Source: Owenweeksia sp965229445
GTDB lineage: Bacteria > Bacteroidota > Bacteroidia > Flavobacteriales > Schleiferiaceae
Reading direction: 5' to 3'
NCBI GenBank assembly: GCA_965229445.1
Contig: OZ245876.1
Coordinates: 2,418,001-2,482,000, forward strand
DNA length: 64,000 nt
Below, in pieces: positions 42,717 to 51,914 of this stretch. How positions within the stretch are numbered: position 1 is the first letter of the stretch; each line of letters starts with the position of its first letter. Both the position numbers and the translations under genes were made by a program. The notes beneath the pieces were generated by a model. It made no database searches. It was given only the letters and a program-made list of their open reading frames with translations, and had not been told where the DNA came from.

Positions 42717-43088
42717 ATGAAAACGCTAAATAAAGTACACAGTAAAATGCTCAGCCTGGCCGTAGTGCTGGGCGTATTGCTCATGCAGGCCTCCTGTGCA
42801 GGCGGGCGCATGTACTCTACTGCTAACAACCAGTACGTGGACCCGGTCTGCGGCACCACCGTTTCTGCCGATACCCATTTACAGTCCACCTATGAAGGGC
42901 GCATCTACTATTTCAGTTCAGAGGAGTGCCTGGCCGTATTTGAAAAAAACCCGGCCCGCTTTACCCAAAACCAAGCTCGGCATGGTGGCCACATGGGCAT
43001 GGACGGCCTGGGCTGGTGGGGCCCCGTATTAGGGGGCATCATGGTAGTAGGAATGGTTGCAGCCATGGCGATAGGGGTTAATCATTAG
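42717..43088 (+). CDS. YHS-domain lipoprotein
   Basis: 123-aa lipoprotein (lipobox LLMQASC, Cys27). A YHS metal-binding domain at about 39-85 (YVDPVCGTTVSADTHLQSTY, then YYFSSEECLAVFEKNPARF) carries two cysteines. A C-terminal hydrophobic segment (LGGIMVVGMVAAMAIGV) may be a membrane helix. YHS domains are linked to copper-handling proteins. It is the last gene of the ArsR-led operon. Confidence 0.85.
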   Translation: MKTLNKVHSKMLSLAVVLGVLLMQASCAGGRMYSTANNQYVDPVCGTTVSADTHLQSTYEGRIYYFSSEECLAVFEKNPARFTQNQARHGGHMGMDGLGWWGPVLGGIMVVGMVAAMAIGVNH

Positions 43089-43126
43089 ACAGGAACATTG
43101 ATGAAAGGAAGGGTAGCTATTAAAGA

Positions 43127-43170
43127 TTAATGAGTTTTGGACTACGGTTGTGCGGTAGTCTCCTCATTAA
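43127..43170. terminator. Long imperfect hairpin after the ArsR-led operon
   Basis: TTAATGAG / CTCATTAA (8 bp) encloses GGACTAC / GTAGTCT (one G-U pair) around a GC-containing loop. It lies 38 bases after the YHS gene. No T-run follows, so factor-independent termination is uncertain; the rest of 43089-43331 is empty. Confidence 0.45.
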
Positions 43171-43331
43171 CGGTTCACATATAGGTTATGTTTGGTTTCG
43201 GAAAGACCGGCAGAAGGTTAAATACAGGTCTCTCATTTCCTACACAAATTGTATCGCCAAAATGGAAGAACTGGGATTTTGAAGCATATTTGCGTTTAAT
43301 TAGACTAATTCTAAATAAACATTTATTACAC

Positions 43332-45779
43332 ATGAAATATTTATTGACAAACATCGTAAATATGCTGCTCATGCTTCAGGCCACGGCACAAACCGGGGTC
43401 ATACAGGGAACTATAACCAATGCTGATAGTGTGACACCTATTGGCCAGGCTTCTGTTTTCTTCGCCAACACCAATTACGGCACGATTACCAACGGAGCTG
43501 GAAAATTTATCCTGGATAACATCCCCTCAGGCCATTATCATCTAAAGGTACGATATGTGGGCTACAGTCCCCTATCCCGCCAATTACATATAAAAGCGGG
43601 TGATACCCTGCACCTGAATATGGTTATGACCGAATCTATACACACCTTAAACGCGGTGGATATCAATGCCTCCATAACGGGTGGAAACACGGGCGTGAGA
43701 GATGTGCCCGGCTCTGCCTATTACCTATCTCCAAAAGAGATTCAAAAATTTAGCTATACCGATATAAACCGCACCTTAAGAACGATTCCCGGCATTAATA
43801 TTCAGGAAGAAGATGGCTTTGGCCTACGCCCAAATATAGGCTTGCGCGGTACGGGGGTGGAGCGCAGTTCGAATATTACCCTTATGGAAGATGGGATACT
43901 AATGGCACCGGCCCCCTACGCGGCCCCGGCAGCCTACTACTTCCCTACCATCGGAAGGATGCAAGCCATTGAAGTGATGAAAGGCAGCAGCCAGATAAAA
44001 TACGGACCCTATACTACTGGCGGGGCCATTAACCTGATCTCAACCCGGATACCCGATAGGTTTTCAGGAAGAATGCACCTGCTTGGCGGTAGCTATGGCG
44101 GCAGAAACCTGCATACCTACGTGGGCAATGCCCATAAAAATGTAGCCTATCTGGTAGAAACTTTCCAGTACCAGTCCGATGGCTTCAAAGTACTGGACGG
44201 AGGCGGTAATACCGGTTTTGATAAAAAAGATTACCTAGCTAAACTACGAATTAACACCAATTCCGGTGCAAAAATATACCAGTCCTTGACTTTCAAAATC
44301 GGGCAAACCCAGGAAACTTCCAATGAAACCTATCTGGGCTTAACCGAAAGTGATTTTCAGAAAAACCCTTATCGAAGGTATGCCGGTTCGCAAAAGGATG
44401 TGATCAACACGGACCAATCCCAATTTTCAGTAACCCATTTGATCAAACTCCCCAAAAACATAGACCTAACAACTACCGCCTACCGCAACGATTTTCACCG
44501 CAACTGGTACAAGCTGGATAAGGTAAAGGACAGTACGGGAACAACAACCGGCATAGCCGATTTGCTCGAAAACCCAGGAGTATCGGCCGATGCTTTTAAT
44601 ATCCTTACCGGGGGCAGCAGTGCCAACAGGGATGCGCTGAACCTAAAGGCCAACAACCGTACGTACTACGCCCAGGGCGTACAAACAGTATTGAGACTGC
44701 GGTTTAAAACCAAGGCGGTACAACATAAAGTGGATATTGGACTTAGGGTACACCAGGACCAGATTGACCGGTTTCAATGGGTAGATGAATATGCCATGGA
44801 CAATGAGGTAATGAAACTGACCCGGCCAGGTACGCCTGGCACTGAGAGCAACCGCATTGAAACAGCTAATTCGGTAGCCACCTACATTCAATACCGCCTA
44901 AGGTATAATAAGCTTACTGTAACCCCTGGCTTGCGCTATGAGAATATCTCTGTGGAAAGGGAGGATTACGGCAAAAATGACCCTGACCGCACCGGCACTG
45001 ACCTTAAAAAACGAAGTAACCAAACCGATGTCTTTATTCCCGGTGTTGGTGTAGATTACAGGTTTACAGATTACCTGAGTGTTTTTGGAGGAGTTCACAA
45101 AGGGTTTTCACCTCCCGGTTCTAAAGAAGAAACCTTGCCTGAGCAGAGCATAAATTACGAGTTAGGAGCACGTTACAGAAAAAAGGCTTTAAATGGACAG
45201 GCCGTTTTATTTTATAGTGATTACGATAATTTATTAGGCACCGACCTGGCCGCTGCCGGTGGCGCGGGCACTAACCAATTGTTCAATGGTGGTGCTGCCG
45301 TGGCAAAAGGCCTGGAGCTACAAGCTGGTTACGATCTGTTTGTAAACTATAGTAAATCTTTCAGCTTACCGGTGTCGGTGGTTTACACCTATACGGACGC
45401 CACTTTTCTTTCTGGTTTCAAAAGCGATTTTGAAGGATGGGGTGATGTACAAAAAGGGGATGAAATGCCCTATTTGGCACACCATCAATTTACGCTTATG
45501 GCAAGCCTGGAACACCAAAAATTCGGCGTAAACCTTAGTGGCAGATACATGGATGAAATGCGCACTGAGCCGGGTCAGGGAGATATCCCGCATGGGCAGG
45601 CCACGGATGCTTATTTCGTCACGGATGTCAGTGTCAGCTACCACCCGTATAAATACATTACGCTTTTTGCCAGAGCCACTAACCTTACCGATAGGGTATA
45701 TATTGTGGCCAGAAGACCTGCCGGATTACGGCCCGGTATGCCCAGGGCATTTATGCTTGGCCTAAAAGCAGATTTTTAA
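43332..45779 (+). CDS. FecA-like TonB-dependent receptor
   Basis: Outer-membrane receptor, 815 aa from ATG 43332. The open frame extends back to 43188, but only the later ATG is followed by a signal peptide (YLLTNIVNMLLMLQATA). A CarboxypepD_reg domain at ~20-105 (GTITNADSVTPIGQASVFFA) precedes a plug with the FecA-type block NIGLRGTGVERSSNITLMED and APYAAPAAYYFPT (about 175-215), then the barrel ending AFMLGLKADF. FecA-type receptors take up ferric citrate; within a metal island it could import a chelated metal or a siderophore to offset iron loss under copper stress. Followed 21 bases later by nhaA. Confidence 0.9.
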   Translation: MKYLLTNIVNMLLMLQATAQTGVIQGTITNADSVTPIGQASVFFANTNYGTITNGAGKFILDNIPSGHYHLKVRYVGYSPLSRQLHIKAGDTLHLNMVMTESIHTLNAVDINASITGGNTGVRDVPGSAYYLSPKEIQKFSYTDINRTLRTIPGINIQEEDGFGLRPNIGLRGTGVERSSNITLMEDGILMAPAPYAAPAAYYFPTIGRMQAIEVMKGSSQIKYGPYTTGGAINLISTRIPDRFSGRMHLLGGSYGGRNLHTYVGNAHKNVAYLVETFQYQSDGFKVLDGGGNTGFDKKDYLAKLRINTNSGAKIYQSLTFKIGQTQETSNETYLGLTESDFQKNPYRRYAGSQKDVINTDQSQFSVTHLIKLPKNIDLTTTAYRNDFHRNWYKLDKVKDSTGTTTGIADLLENPGVSADAFNILTGGSSANRDALNLKANNRTYYAQGVQTVLRLRFKTKAVQHKVDIGLRVHQDQIDRFQWVDEYAMDNEVMKLTRPGTPGTESNRIETANSVATYIQYRLRYNKLTVTPGLRYENISVEREDYGKNDPDRTGTDLKKRSNQTDVFIPGVGVDYRFTDYLSVFGGVHKGFSPPGSKEETLPEQSINYELGARYRKKALNGQAVLFYSDYDNLLGTDLAAAGGAGTNQLFNGGAAVAKGLELQAGYDLFVNYSKSFSLPVSVVYTYTDATFLSGFKSDFEGWGDVQKGDEMPYLAHHQFTLMASLEHQKFGVNLSGRYMDEMRTEPGQGDIPHGQATDAYFVTDVSVSYHPYKYITLFARATNLTDRVYIVARRPAGLRPGMPRAFMLGLKADF

Positions 45780-45800
45780 TTAATGATGAGATAAACAATC

Positions 45801-47147
45801 ATGAGCTTGTTCAGCCCTAAAGCATTGGTCATTTTTATGGAAAGCCTGAAGGAAAACCGCCAGGTGTGGTCTGGCGTGTCCATATTAATAGCCGTGCTTA
45901 TAGCTTTAGTGTGGGCCAATGGCCCCTGGCAGGAAGTTTACCACGGCCTGATCCATACCGAAATTGCCCTGCATGTGGGAAATTATTCCTTATCAGAGCC
46001 TTTATTGTTGTGGGTTAATGATGGGCTGATGGCTGTATTCTTCCTGTTTGTGGGCCTGGAGCTAAAGCGGGAGTTGCTGGGCGGAAGGCTCTCCAATCCG
46101 CGTAAGGCCATATTACCCATTGGTGCCGCCATTGGCGGCATGTTGCTACCTGCCCTGCTCTACTCCTTGTTTAACTTGGGGGGAGACGGCCAGGATGGCT
46201 GGGGCATTCCCATGGCTACTGATATCGCTTTTGCCCTGGGCGTACTTACCCTCTTTGGCAAGCGGGTACCAGTGGAACTAAAAGTATTTTTGGTAGCCCT
46301 GGCCATAGTAGATGACCTTGGTGCTGTGCTGGTAATCGCCTTTTTTTACACTTCCAACATTGTTGAACTGGACCTTTTAATTGCCCTGGTCTTTTTTGTT
46401 GTTTTACTGGGGGGAAATTATTTGGGCATACGCGGTGCCTGGTTCTATGCCCTGATTGGTATTGGGGGCGTTTGGCTAGCCTTCTTCTTTTCAGGGGTAC
46501 ATCCCACCATTGCTGGCATCCTTATCGCCTTTACCATTCCCGGCCGAGTAAGGATAAAGGAAAAGAACTATCTGGACCAGCTGAACCAGTTACACAGGCA
46601 GTTTATAGAGGCCAGACATATCCGGGGAAGTTTTATTTCAGAGCATCAACTGGAAATTCTCGAAAATATAAAGAGTAAGACCAACGATGCTGAAACACCC
46701 TTGCAAAAAATTGAACATGCTCTTTCGCCTGTCATTGGCTTCTTTATCCTACCCCTGTTTGCACTGGTCAACGCGGGTGTTCACATCCATGGTGATATCT
46801 GGTTTATCATGGGTCAGAATATCAGCCTTGGCATACTGGTGGGCCTCATTGCCGGCAAATTTATAGGCATAAGTGGAACAGCCTGGCTTTTGGTAAAGCT
46901 GAAAATAGCTCACCTGGGGGATATAACCTGGGGGCAGCTTTGCGCAGTGGCCCTCCTGGCCGGTATCGGTTTTACCATGTCACTATTTGTTACTGATCTG
47001 GCCTTTCAGTGCCCTGAAATGCGCTACACGGCCAAACTCAGTATTTTATTAACATCGGCCATTGCCGGTGCCCTGGGTGCCCTGTTGTTGTGGATCAGCT
47101 CTAGAAAAACCAGTGTCAACCCCGTTAGTCCGCAGCACAAGCCATGA
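45801..47147 (+). CDS. nhaA: NhaA Na+/H+ antiporter
   Basis: Inner-membrane sodium/proton antiporter, 448 aa. The defining motif ALAIVDDLGAVLVIAFFYT with the Asp pair (about 173-174) is present. Also seen are LLLWVNDGLMAVFFLFVGLE, LKRELLGG and GIPMATDIAFALGVLTLFG. About twelve membrane segments are visible, with a hydrophilic insert near 255-305. It exports Na+ in exchange for protons, regulating pH and sodium. First of six genes joined by ATGA overlaps, which implies tight co-expression with the following transporters and GAPDH. Confidence 0.96.
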   Translation: MSLFSPKALVIFMESLKENRQVWSGVSILIAVLIALVWANGPWQEVYHGLIHTEIALHVGNYSLSEPLLLWVNDGLMAVFFLFVGLELKRELLGGRLSNPRKAILPIGAAIGGMLLPALLYSLFNLGGDGQDGWGIPMATDIAFALGVLTLFGKRVPVELKVFLVALAIVDDLGAVLVIAFFYTSNIVELDLLIALVFFVVLLGGNYLGIRGAWFYALIGIGGVWLAFFFSGVHPTIAGILIAFTIPGRVRIKEKNYLDQLNQLHRQFIEARHIRGSFISEHQLEILENIKSKTNDAETPLQKIEHALSPVIGFFILPLFALVNAGVHIHGDIWFIMGQNISLGILVGLIAGKFIGISGTAWLLVKLKIAHLGDITWGQLCAVALLAGIGFTMSLFVTDLAFQCPEMRYTAKLSILLTSAIAGALGALLLWISSRKTSVNPVSPQHKP

Positions 47148-48442
47148 AAAAACCAGCCTTATATACCAACCTTTTAATTTTACTGGTATGCCTCTTTGTA
47201 GTGATGATGGGCTACGGAGTGCTGCTGCCCGTGCTGCCCTTTTTCCTGGAACGGATTATGGGCGTGGCACCAGACAATATTGCCTTTCACTTTGGTATCC
47301 TCACCGCCATTTACCCTATTACGCTGGTCTTTACCGCTCCCTTGTGGGGAAGGGTGACGGACCGCATTGGGCCCAAGTGGCCTATTGCGCTGGGTATGGG
47401 CGGGTTTATCCTTATGCAGGTGATGATTGCTTTTAGCACCAGCCTTAGCATGCTTTATGTGGCCAGGGTTGTGGGCAGCCTGTTGTCCTCCTTCTTGGTG
47501 CCGGTTATCAATGCCTTTATCTCCGGCATTACCAATAAAGACAACCGCACCAAAGCGATGGCCTGGGCCGGAACGGCCGTAAGTGCGGGGGTGGTGACCG
47601 GTCCGGGCATCAGCGGCTTGTTGATAAGCAATAACTGGCACCTGCGCTGGGAGCCCACCGTGCACTTGGTGATAGACCGTTTTAGCGTGCCTTTTTTGGT
47701 TTTGGGACTGGTGGGGGTAGTTACCCTGCTGGTGGCCTTGCCCTTTTTAAAGAACAGCAAGCCGCCAAAATCCGCAGCACTTCCCGGCAAGCATAGCGGC
47801 CACCTCTTTCCCACCGGCAAATGGAAATTGTTCGGGCGGCTGTTAATGCTTTCCCTGGTGCTGCAAGTGGGCATTACCTCTTTTGAAAGCATATTTCCTT
47901 TGTTCATAAAGGATTCGGGGCAGTTTTCCGTAGCCTTCATCGGGATGGGGCTGCTCATCTGCGGGCTGGTAATGGCCGTGCTGCAGCCGGTAGTAGCCAA
48001 GTATGGAAGCCTTCTAGTGCGCAACCCGGAAAAACAAATCGCCTGGGGCTTTTTGATAACCGGGCTCACCCTGCCGGTATATGTGCTCAGCCAAACGCCC
48101 TGGGTCATTCTCATGGCCATTGGTATTTTTGGGTTGGGCTCCTCTTTGGTGGTGCCCAACCTGCTGGCCCTGGTCTCCCTGCGGGAGTCCCAATCTTCGG
48201 GCTGGGCTCTAGGCATGCAGTCTTCCTTCAGCGGCATAGGCCAAATGGCGGGGCCGCTGGCCAGTACCGCGCTCTATGCCCTTAACCCCGGCAGCCCATT
48301 TTACCTTACCGGGGCACTGTTGGTGGGCACCTCGCTGGTGGGCTTTAAAAAATTAAAAGTTTCTAATGATAAACACACTAAAGTCAATAACAACCGTGAA
48401 AAAGTCAGTACAAACAGATTTAATAAAACAGGGAAAACATGA
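47144..48442 (+). CDS. MFS transporter
   Basis: 432-aa major facilitator with twelve apparent membrane segments. N-terminal GYGVLLPVLPFFLERIMG and the loop-2/3 motif LWGRVTDRIGPKWPIALGMG (consensus G-x-L-x-D-R-x-G-R-x form, partly diverged) place it in the drug/H+ antiporter side of MFS (TetA/MdtG-like). A segment VVTGPGISGLLISN corresponds to motif C of antiporters. Substrate unknown; not a clear ArsJ despite lying near a GAPDH gene. The C terminus is a hydrophilic tail. ATGA overlaps on both sides. Confidence 0.85.
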   Translation: MKKPALYTNLLILLVCLFVVMMGYGVLLPVLPFFLERIMGVAPDNIAFHFGILTAIYPITLVFTAPLWGRVTDRIGPKWPIALGMGGFILMQVMIAFSTSLSMLYVARVVGSLLSSFLVPVINAFISGITNKDNRTKAMAWAGTAVSAGVVTGPGISGLLISNNWHLRWEPTVHLVIDRFSVPFLVLGLVGVVTLLVALPFLKNSKPPKSAALPGKHSGHLFPTGKWKLFGRLLMLSLVLQVGITSFESIFPLFIKDSGQFSVAFIGMGLLICGLVMAVLQPVVAKYGSLLVRNPEKQIAWGFLITGLTLPVYVLSQTPWVILMAIGIFGLGSSLVVPNLLALVSLRESQSSGWALGMQSSFSGIGQMAGPLASTALYALNPGSPFYLTGALLVGTSLVGFKKLKVSNDKHTKVNNNREKVSTNRFNKTGKT

Positions 48443-48999
48443 GTGATACCGGGCTTAACTATTTACTTGTGCCCTATCTGAAGAAGATAAGTCCGGCATT
48501 GCTACTAGTGGCCGGCATTGCTATGGCCTACGTGTATTTTATGCGCTGGGTTGACCACGACAAACCCTGGGTGCCCTTCCTGGTGGTAGTGCTGGCCATG
48601 GTAAAAACCGTCTATTTTTCCTTATTCACCTTTCGCCAGGTCAATAAGTTTATCGGGCAATGCCGTTCCTTCAGCCAGTTGCTGTCGGTATTCGGGGTGT
48701 TGGTGGTGCTCATCATCTTTTCTTTTGCGGCAGACTATACCTGCCTGAATGCCGCCAACCCACAGGCTTTTAGTGGCCTCGCCCAAACACCCGGGGGGGG
48801 CTACCTGCAAAACCTATTTGAATTGTTCTACTTCAGCGTGGTAACCTTTGCCTCAATAGGCTACGGTGATATTGTCCCCATAAGCACCCCGGCCAAAATT
48901 GTAAGCATCACGGAAATAGGGCAAAGCTTTGTGATGGTCATTTTCGGACTTTCGAATATCAATAAAATTCACATAAAATCTAAAAATCAAAACAGATGA
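48439..48999 (+). CDS. Two-pore-loop type potassium channel protein
   Basis: 186-aa membrane protein with about four hydrophobic segments and a single pore region. The selectivity filter is TFASIGYGDIVP (Thr136; GYGD 141-144), which matches the K+ channel T-x-x-x-x-G-Y-G-D consensus. There is no RCK/TrkA-N nucleotide-binding domain and no clear voltage-sensor Arg ladder. It would form a tetramer passing K+. Its place between an MFS exporter and GAPDH is unusual; perhaps it balances charge with the antiporters. ATGA overlaps on both sides. Confidence 0.87.
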   Translation: MSDTGLNYLLVPYLKKISPALLLVAGIAMAYVYFMRWVDHDKPWVPFLVVVLAMVKTVYFSLFTFRQVNKFIGQCRSFSQLLSVFGVLVVLIIFSFAADYTCLNAANPQAFSGLAQTPGGGYLQNLFELFYFSVVTFASIGYGDIVPISTPAKIVSITEIGQSFVMVIFGLSNINKIHIKSKNQNR

Positions 49000-50018
49000 A
49001 AAAAGTAAAAGTAGCAGTAATCGGTTATGGCGTAATCGGCAAGCGAGTGGCCGGTGCCGTGACTTTACAAGAAGATATGGAACTGACCGGAGTGGCCGAT
49101 GTCATCAGCGACTGGCGCATACAAGCGGCCGTAGAGAAAGGGTATCCCGTGTATGCCGCTACTGCCGATGCCCGGCAAAAGATGGAGCAGGCCGGCATTG
49201 CCATTGCCGGAAATATGGACGAACTGCTGGAGAAAGCCGACATAGCGGTGGACTGTACCCCCAAAAAGGTAGCCGCTAAAAATGTGGAAACCTATAAAAA
49301 GCTGGGTTTAAAATTCATCCTGCAAGGAGGCGAAAAGCACGAGGTAACCGGCCATTCCTTTAGTGCCGAAAACAACTATACCTCGGCCCTGAACCGGGAC
49401 AGCACACGGGTGGTGTCCTGCAACACCACTTCCATTTTGCGAACGCTCACCGCGCTGAAGAGAGCAGGACTGTTGCAGAGTGCCCGAGGCATCTTGCTGC
49501 GCAGGGCCACCGACCCCTGGGAAAGCCACCTGGGCGGCATCATGAACACCATGGTACCTGAAAAAGACATCCCCAGCCACCAGGGACCGGATGCCCAAAG
49601 TGTGGATCCCGAACTGGATGTGGTGACCATGGCGGTAAAAGTGCCGGAAACGCTGAGCCACCTGCATTACTGGACGGTACGCCTTAGCCGCGAAACCAAT
49701 AAAAACGAGGTACTACAAGCCCTCAATACCTCCACCCGCCTCAGCTTTATCCAATATTCAGACGGCCTGGTTTCCAACAACACGGTAAAGGAACAATACC
49801 TGGACATGGGCCGCCCCTGGGGCGATATGTACGAAGTGGCTCTTTGGGAGGATATGCTGAAAGTGGAAGGTGATGAACTTTACTACGCCTACCTGGTGGA
49901 CAACCAGGCCATTGTAATCCCCGAAACCATTGATGCCATAAGGGCACTGACTGGCATAGAGGAGAACGCTGAAAAATCCATTCACAAAACCAATGAAAGC
50001 CTGGGGATCAACAAATGA
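48996..50018 (+). CDS. Type II (archaeal-type) glyceraldehyde-3-phosphate dehydrogenase
   Basis: 340-aa enzyme of the archaeal GAPDH class, not the usual bacterial one. Rossmann motif KVAVIGYGVIGKRVAGAV, substrate/NADP region FILQGGEKHEVTGHSF, and the catalytic motif VVSCNTTSILRT with Cys142 identify it. It likely oxidises glyceraldehyde-3-phosphate with NADP+ or NAD+. The genome also has a class I enzyme (1222-2247). In this island it could be a metal-tolerant stand-in, since class I GAPDH is a known copper/thiol-damage target. It is joined by ATGA overlaps to the K+ channel before and the symporter after. Confidence 0.92.
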   Translation: MKKVKVAVIGYGVIGKRVAGAVTLQEDMELTGVADVISDWRIQAAVEKGYPVYAATADARQKMEQAGIAIAGNMDELLEKADIAVDCTPKKVAAKNVETYKKLGLKFILQGGEKHEVTGHSFSAENNYTSALNRDSTRVVSCNTTSILRTLTALKRAGLLQSARGILLRRATDPWESHLGGIMNTMVPEKDIPSHQGPDAQSVDPELDVVTMAVKVPETLSHLHYWTVRLSRETNKNEVLQALNTSTRLSFIQYSDGLVSNNTVKEQYLDMGRPWGDMYEVALWEDMLKVEGDELYYAYLVDNQAIVIPETIDAIRALTGIEENAEKSIHKTNESLGINK

Positions 50019-51373
50019 GCCTGTTTGACAATGAAATACCGTCCCTGAAATCGCTCAACAGCTACCTGCAAAAGCTGGTGGAAAACCGCCTGTGGCTCAA
50101 GGTGATCATTGCCCTTTTCCTGGGGGTGGGCTTTGGCCTTTTGCTAAGTCCGCAAACCGGCTGGGTGGGCAAGGAAACAGCCGATGTGCTGGGCAACTGG
50201 CTGGCCCTGCCCGGTATCCTCTTTCTCAAGCTGGTGCAGATGATCATGATCCCGCTGATCGTAGCTTCCATCATCACCGGTATTGTGAGCAATGACAAAG
50301 ACAACCTGAAAAAGCTGGGGGGTAGCGTGCTGCTTTACTTTGTAGGCACTACTGCTATTTCCGTTATCATTGGTACGGTGCTGGCCACTTTGTTTAGATC
50401 GGGCAGCTACCTACACCGGCAAGCGGCAGCAGACCATGCGGAAGAGTTAAACCCCGGCAGTGAAACTTCAGAACTCTCCTTCCGCTTTGATGACGTACCG
50501 GAGATGATCACCGACCTGCTTCCCGAAAACCCCCTGGCCTCTATGGTAAGTGGTGAAATGCTCAGCATTGTCATTTTCACCATCATTATTGGCGTGGCCA
50601 TTTTATCGCTGCCTGATAATTTGCTAAGGCCGGTGAAGCTTTTGCTCAGTGCCATCCAGGAAATTTGCATGGTAGTGGTGAAGTGGGCCATGAAGCTGGT
50701 GCCCCTGGCCGTTTTTGGCCTTATGGCACAGCTCACCTCCAGCGTGGGGTTGAGTTCCCTTACCGGCCTGGGCTATTATGTGCTGGTGGTGTTGGCGGGG
50801 CTGGCCTTGCTGGTAGGGGTCTATCTTTTGTTGGTTAGCCTGCTCGGCAAAAGCAAGCCCCTGCCATTCTTGCGCAAAATCAGGGATGTGCAGCTTTTGG
50901 CCTTTTCCACCACCAGCTCGGCAGCCGTAATGCCGCTGTCACTGCAAACCGCTGAGGAAGACCTCAAGGTGGATAAGTCCATCAGCAACTTTATTATCCC
51001 CATCGGGGCTACGGTAAATATGGACGGTACCGCACTGTACCAAACCGTTACCACCATTTTTATAGCCCAGGCCTATGGCCTTGAATTGAGCCTTCTGAAC
51101 CTGGTGGTGGTAATCGTAACCATAGTGGCGGCCTCCATTGGTACCCCGGCCATTCCGGGAGGTGGCGTGGTGATATTGGCATCGGTGCTCAGCAGCGCGG
51201 GCATCCCTGCCGAAGGGGTCATCATTATTATTGGTGTAGAGCGCTTGCTGGGCATGTTCCGCACCGCAGTAAACGTAACGGGCGACCTCACGGCCTGTAT
51301 GGTTTTTAACCGCCTTTACGGCAAAGCCCCCGCTATTTCTATGAATTCCAATTTAAAAACAACAACAGGATGA
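50015..51373 (+). CDS. Dicarboxylate/amino acid:cation symporter (DAACS)
   Basis: 452-aa GltP/DctA-like inner-membrane symporter for acidic amino acids or C4-dicarboxylates. The family hairpin AFSTTSSAAVMPLSLQTAEE (serine-rich, about 291-310) and the binding motif GATVNMDGTALYQTVTTIF are clear, as is the C-terminal GVERLLGMFRTAVNVTGD. A hydrophilic insert near 130-165 (HRQAAADHAEELNPG) is longer than in E. coli GltP. It imports glutamate, aspartate, succinate or malate with Na+ or H+. ATGA overlaps on both sides place it in the NhaA-to-lipoprotein unit. Confidence 0.95.
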   Translation: MSLFDNEIPSLKSLNSYLQKLVENRLWLKVIIALFLGVGFGLLLSPQTGWVGKETADVLGNWLALPGILFLKLVQMIMIPLIVASIITGIVSNDKDNLKKLGGSVLLYFVGTTAISVIIGTVLATLFRSGSYLHRQAAADHAEELNPGSETSELSFRFDDVPEMITDLLPENPLASMVSGEMLSIVIFTIIIGVAILSLPDNLLRPVKLLLSAIQEICMVVVKWAMKLVPLAVFGLMAQLTSSVGLSSLTGLGYYVLVVLAGLALLVGVYLLLVSLLGKSKPLPFLRKIRDVQLLAFSTTSSAAVMPLSLQTAEEDLKVDKSISNFIIPIGATVNMDGTALYQTVTTIFIAQAYGLELSLLNLVVVIVTIVAASIGTPAIPGGGVVILASVLSSAGIPAEGVIIIIGVERLLGMFRTAVNVTGDLTACMVFNRLYGKAPAISMNSNLKTTTG

Positions 51374-51903
51374 AAACAACAAAATCAATTTTAGTGGTAA
51401 CCGCCATCGCAGCCATTACCCTGCTGGGTGCCTGCAATGGCAATCAACAAAACGAGCATGACGATCACGACCATGAACACCACGAGGAAATGGAGGCCCA
51501 AGAAGGGCACGACCATTCTCAGATGGAAGAGCATCAACCTGTGATGGACAGTAAAGTAAGTACTGAAGAAAAGGAAGAGCAGGATAAAATGCATACACAG
51601 AGCAATACAGGTAGCTATGCGGTGGGCGATCATGTTCCCACTGAGCAAGTGTGCATGGTAAACGATGCCTATATGGCCAAAGAGCAGATACCCGTACCCG
51701 TGAATGGAAAAACCTATTACGGCTGCTGCCAGATGTGCGTAAAAACATTGAACGAACAGGAAGATGCCCGTATAGCCGTTGACCCCTTTTCGGGTAAAAA
51801 GGTGGACAAGACCGAAGCCTACATTGTGCTGTTGAAAGATGATGGCACCGTTGGGTACTTTAAATCGGAAGAGAACTATGTAGCCTACAAAGAAATGAAG
51901 TAA
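51370..51903 (+). CDS. His-rich TRASH/YHS-like lipoprotein
   Basis: 177-aa lipoprotein (lipobox TLLGAC, Cys22). A His/acidic leader (NEHDDHDHEHHEEMEAQEGH, then DHSQMEEH) is followed by the same C-terminal domain as the 30267 protein (HVPTEQVCMVNDAYMAK; VNGKTYYGCCQMCVKTLNEQ; KKVDKTEAYIVLLKDDG). Its leader (residues ~8-58) is almost the same as that of the DUF3347 lipoprotein at 55293, which suggests a swapped module. Last gene of the ATGA chain. Probable periplasmic copper binding. Confidence 0.85.
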   Translation: MKTTKSILVVTAIAAITLLGACNGNQQNEHDDHDHEHHEEMEAQEGHDHSQMEEHQPVMDSKVSTEEKEEQDKMHTQSNTGSYAVGDHVPTEQVCMVNDAYMAKEQIPVPVNGKTYYGCCQMCVKTLNEQEDARIAVDPFSGKKVDKTEAYIVLLKDDGTVGYFKSEENYVAYKEMK

Positions 51904-51914
51904 AAAAATGAAGT

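Noticed and set aside
43188..43331. Extended N terminus of the FecA-like receptor
   Set aside because: The signal peptide begins only at ATG 43332; the extension is charged and would block export.
47455..48237. Minus-strand ORF of 260 codons
   Set aside because: Antisense of the MFS gene; rich in Ser/Pro/Thr and without recognisable domains.
47144..50018. ArsJ-GAPDH arsenate resistance pair
   Set aside because: The MFS protein looks like a TetA/MdtG-type drug antiporter rather than ArsJ, the GAPDH is archaeal-type, and no arsenic genes (arsB, arsC, acr3) are present; kept only as an analogy.
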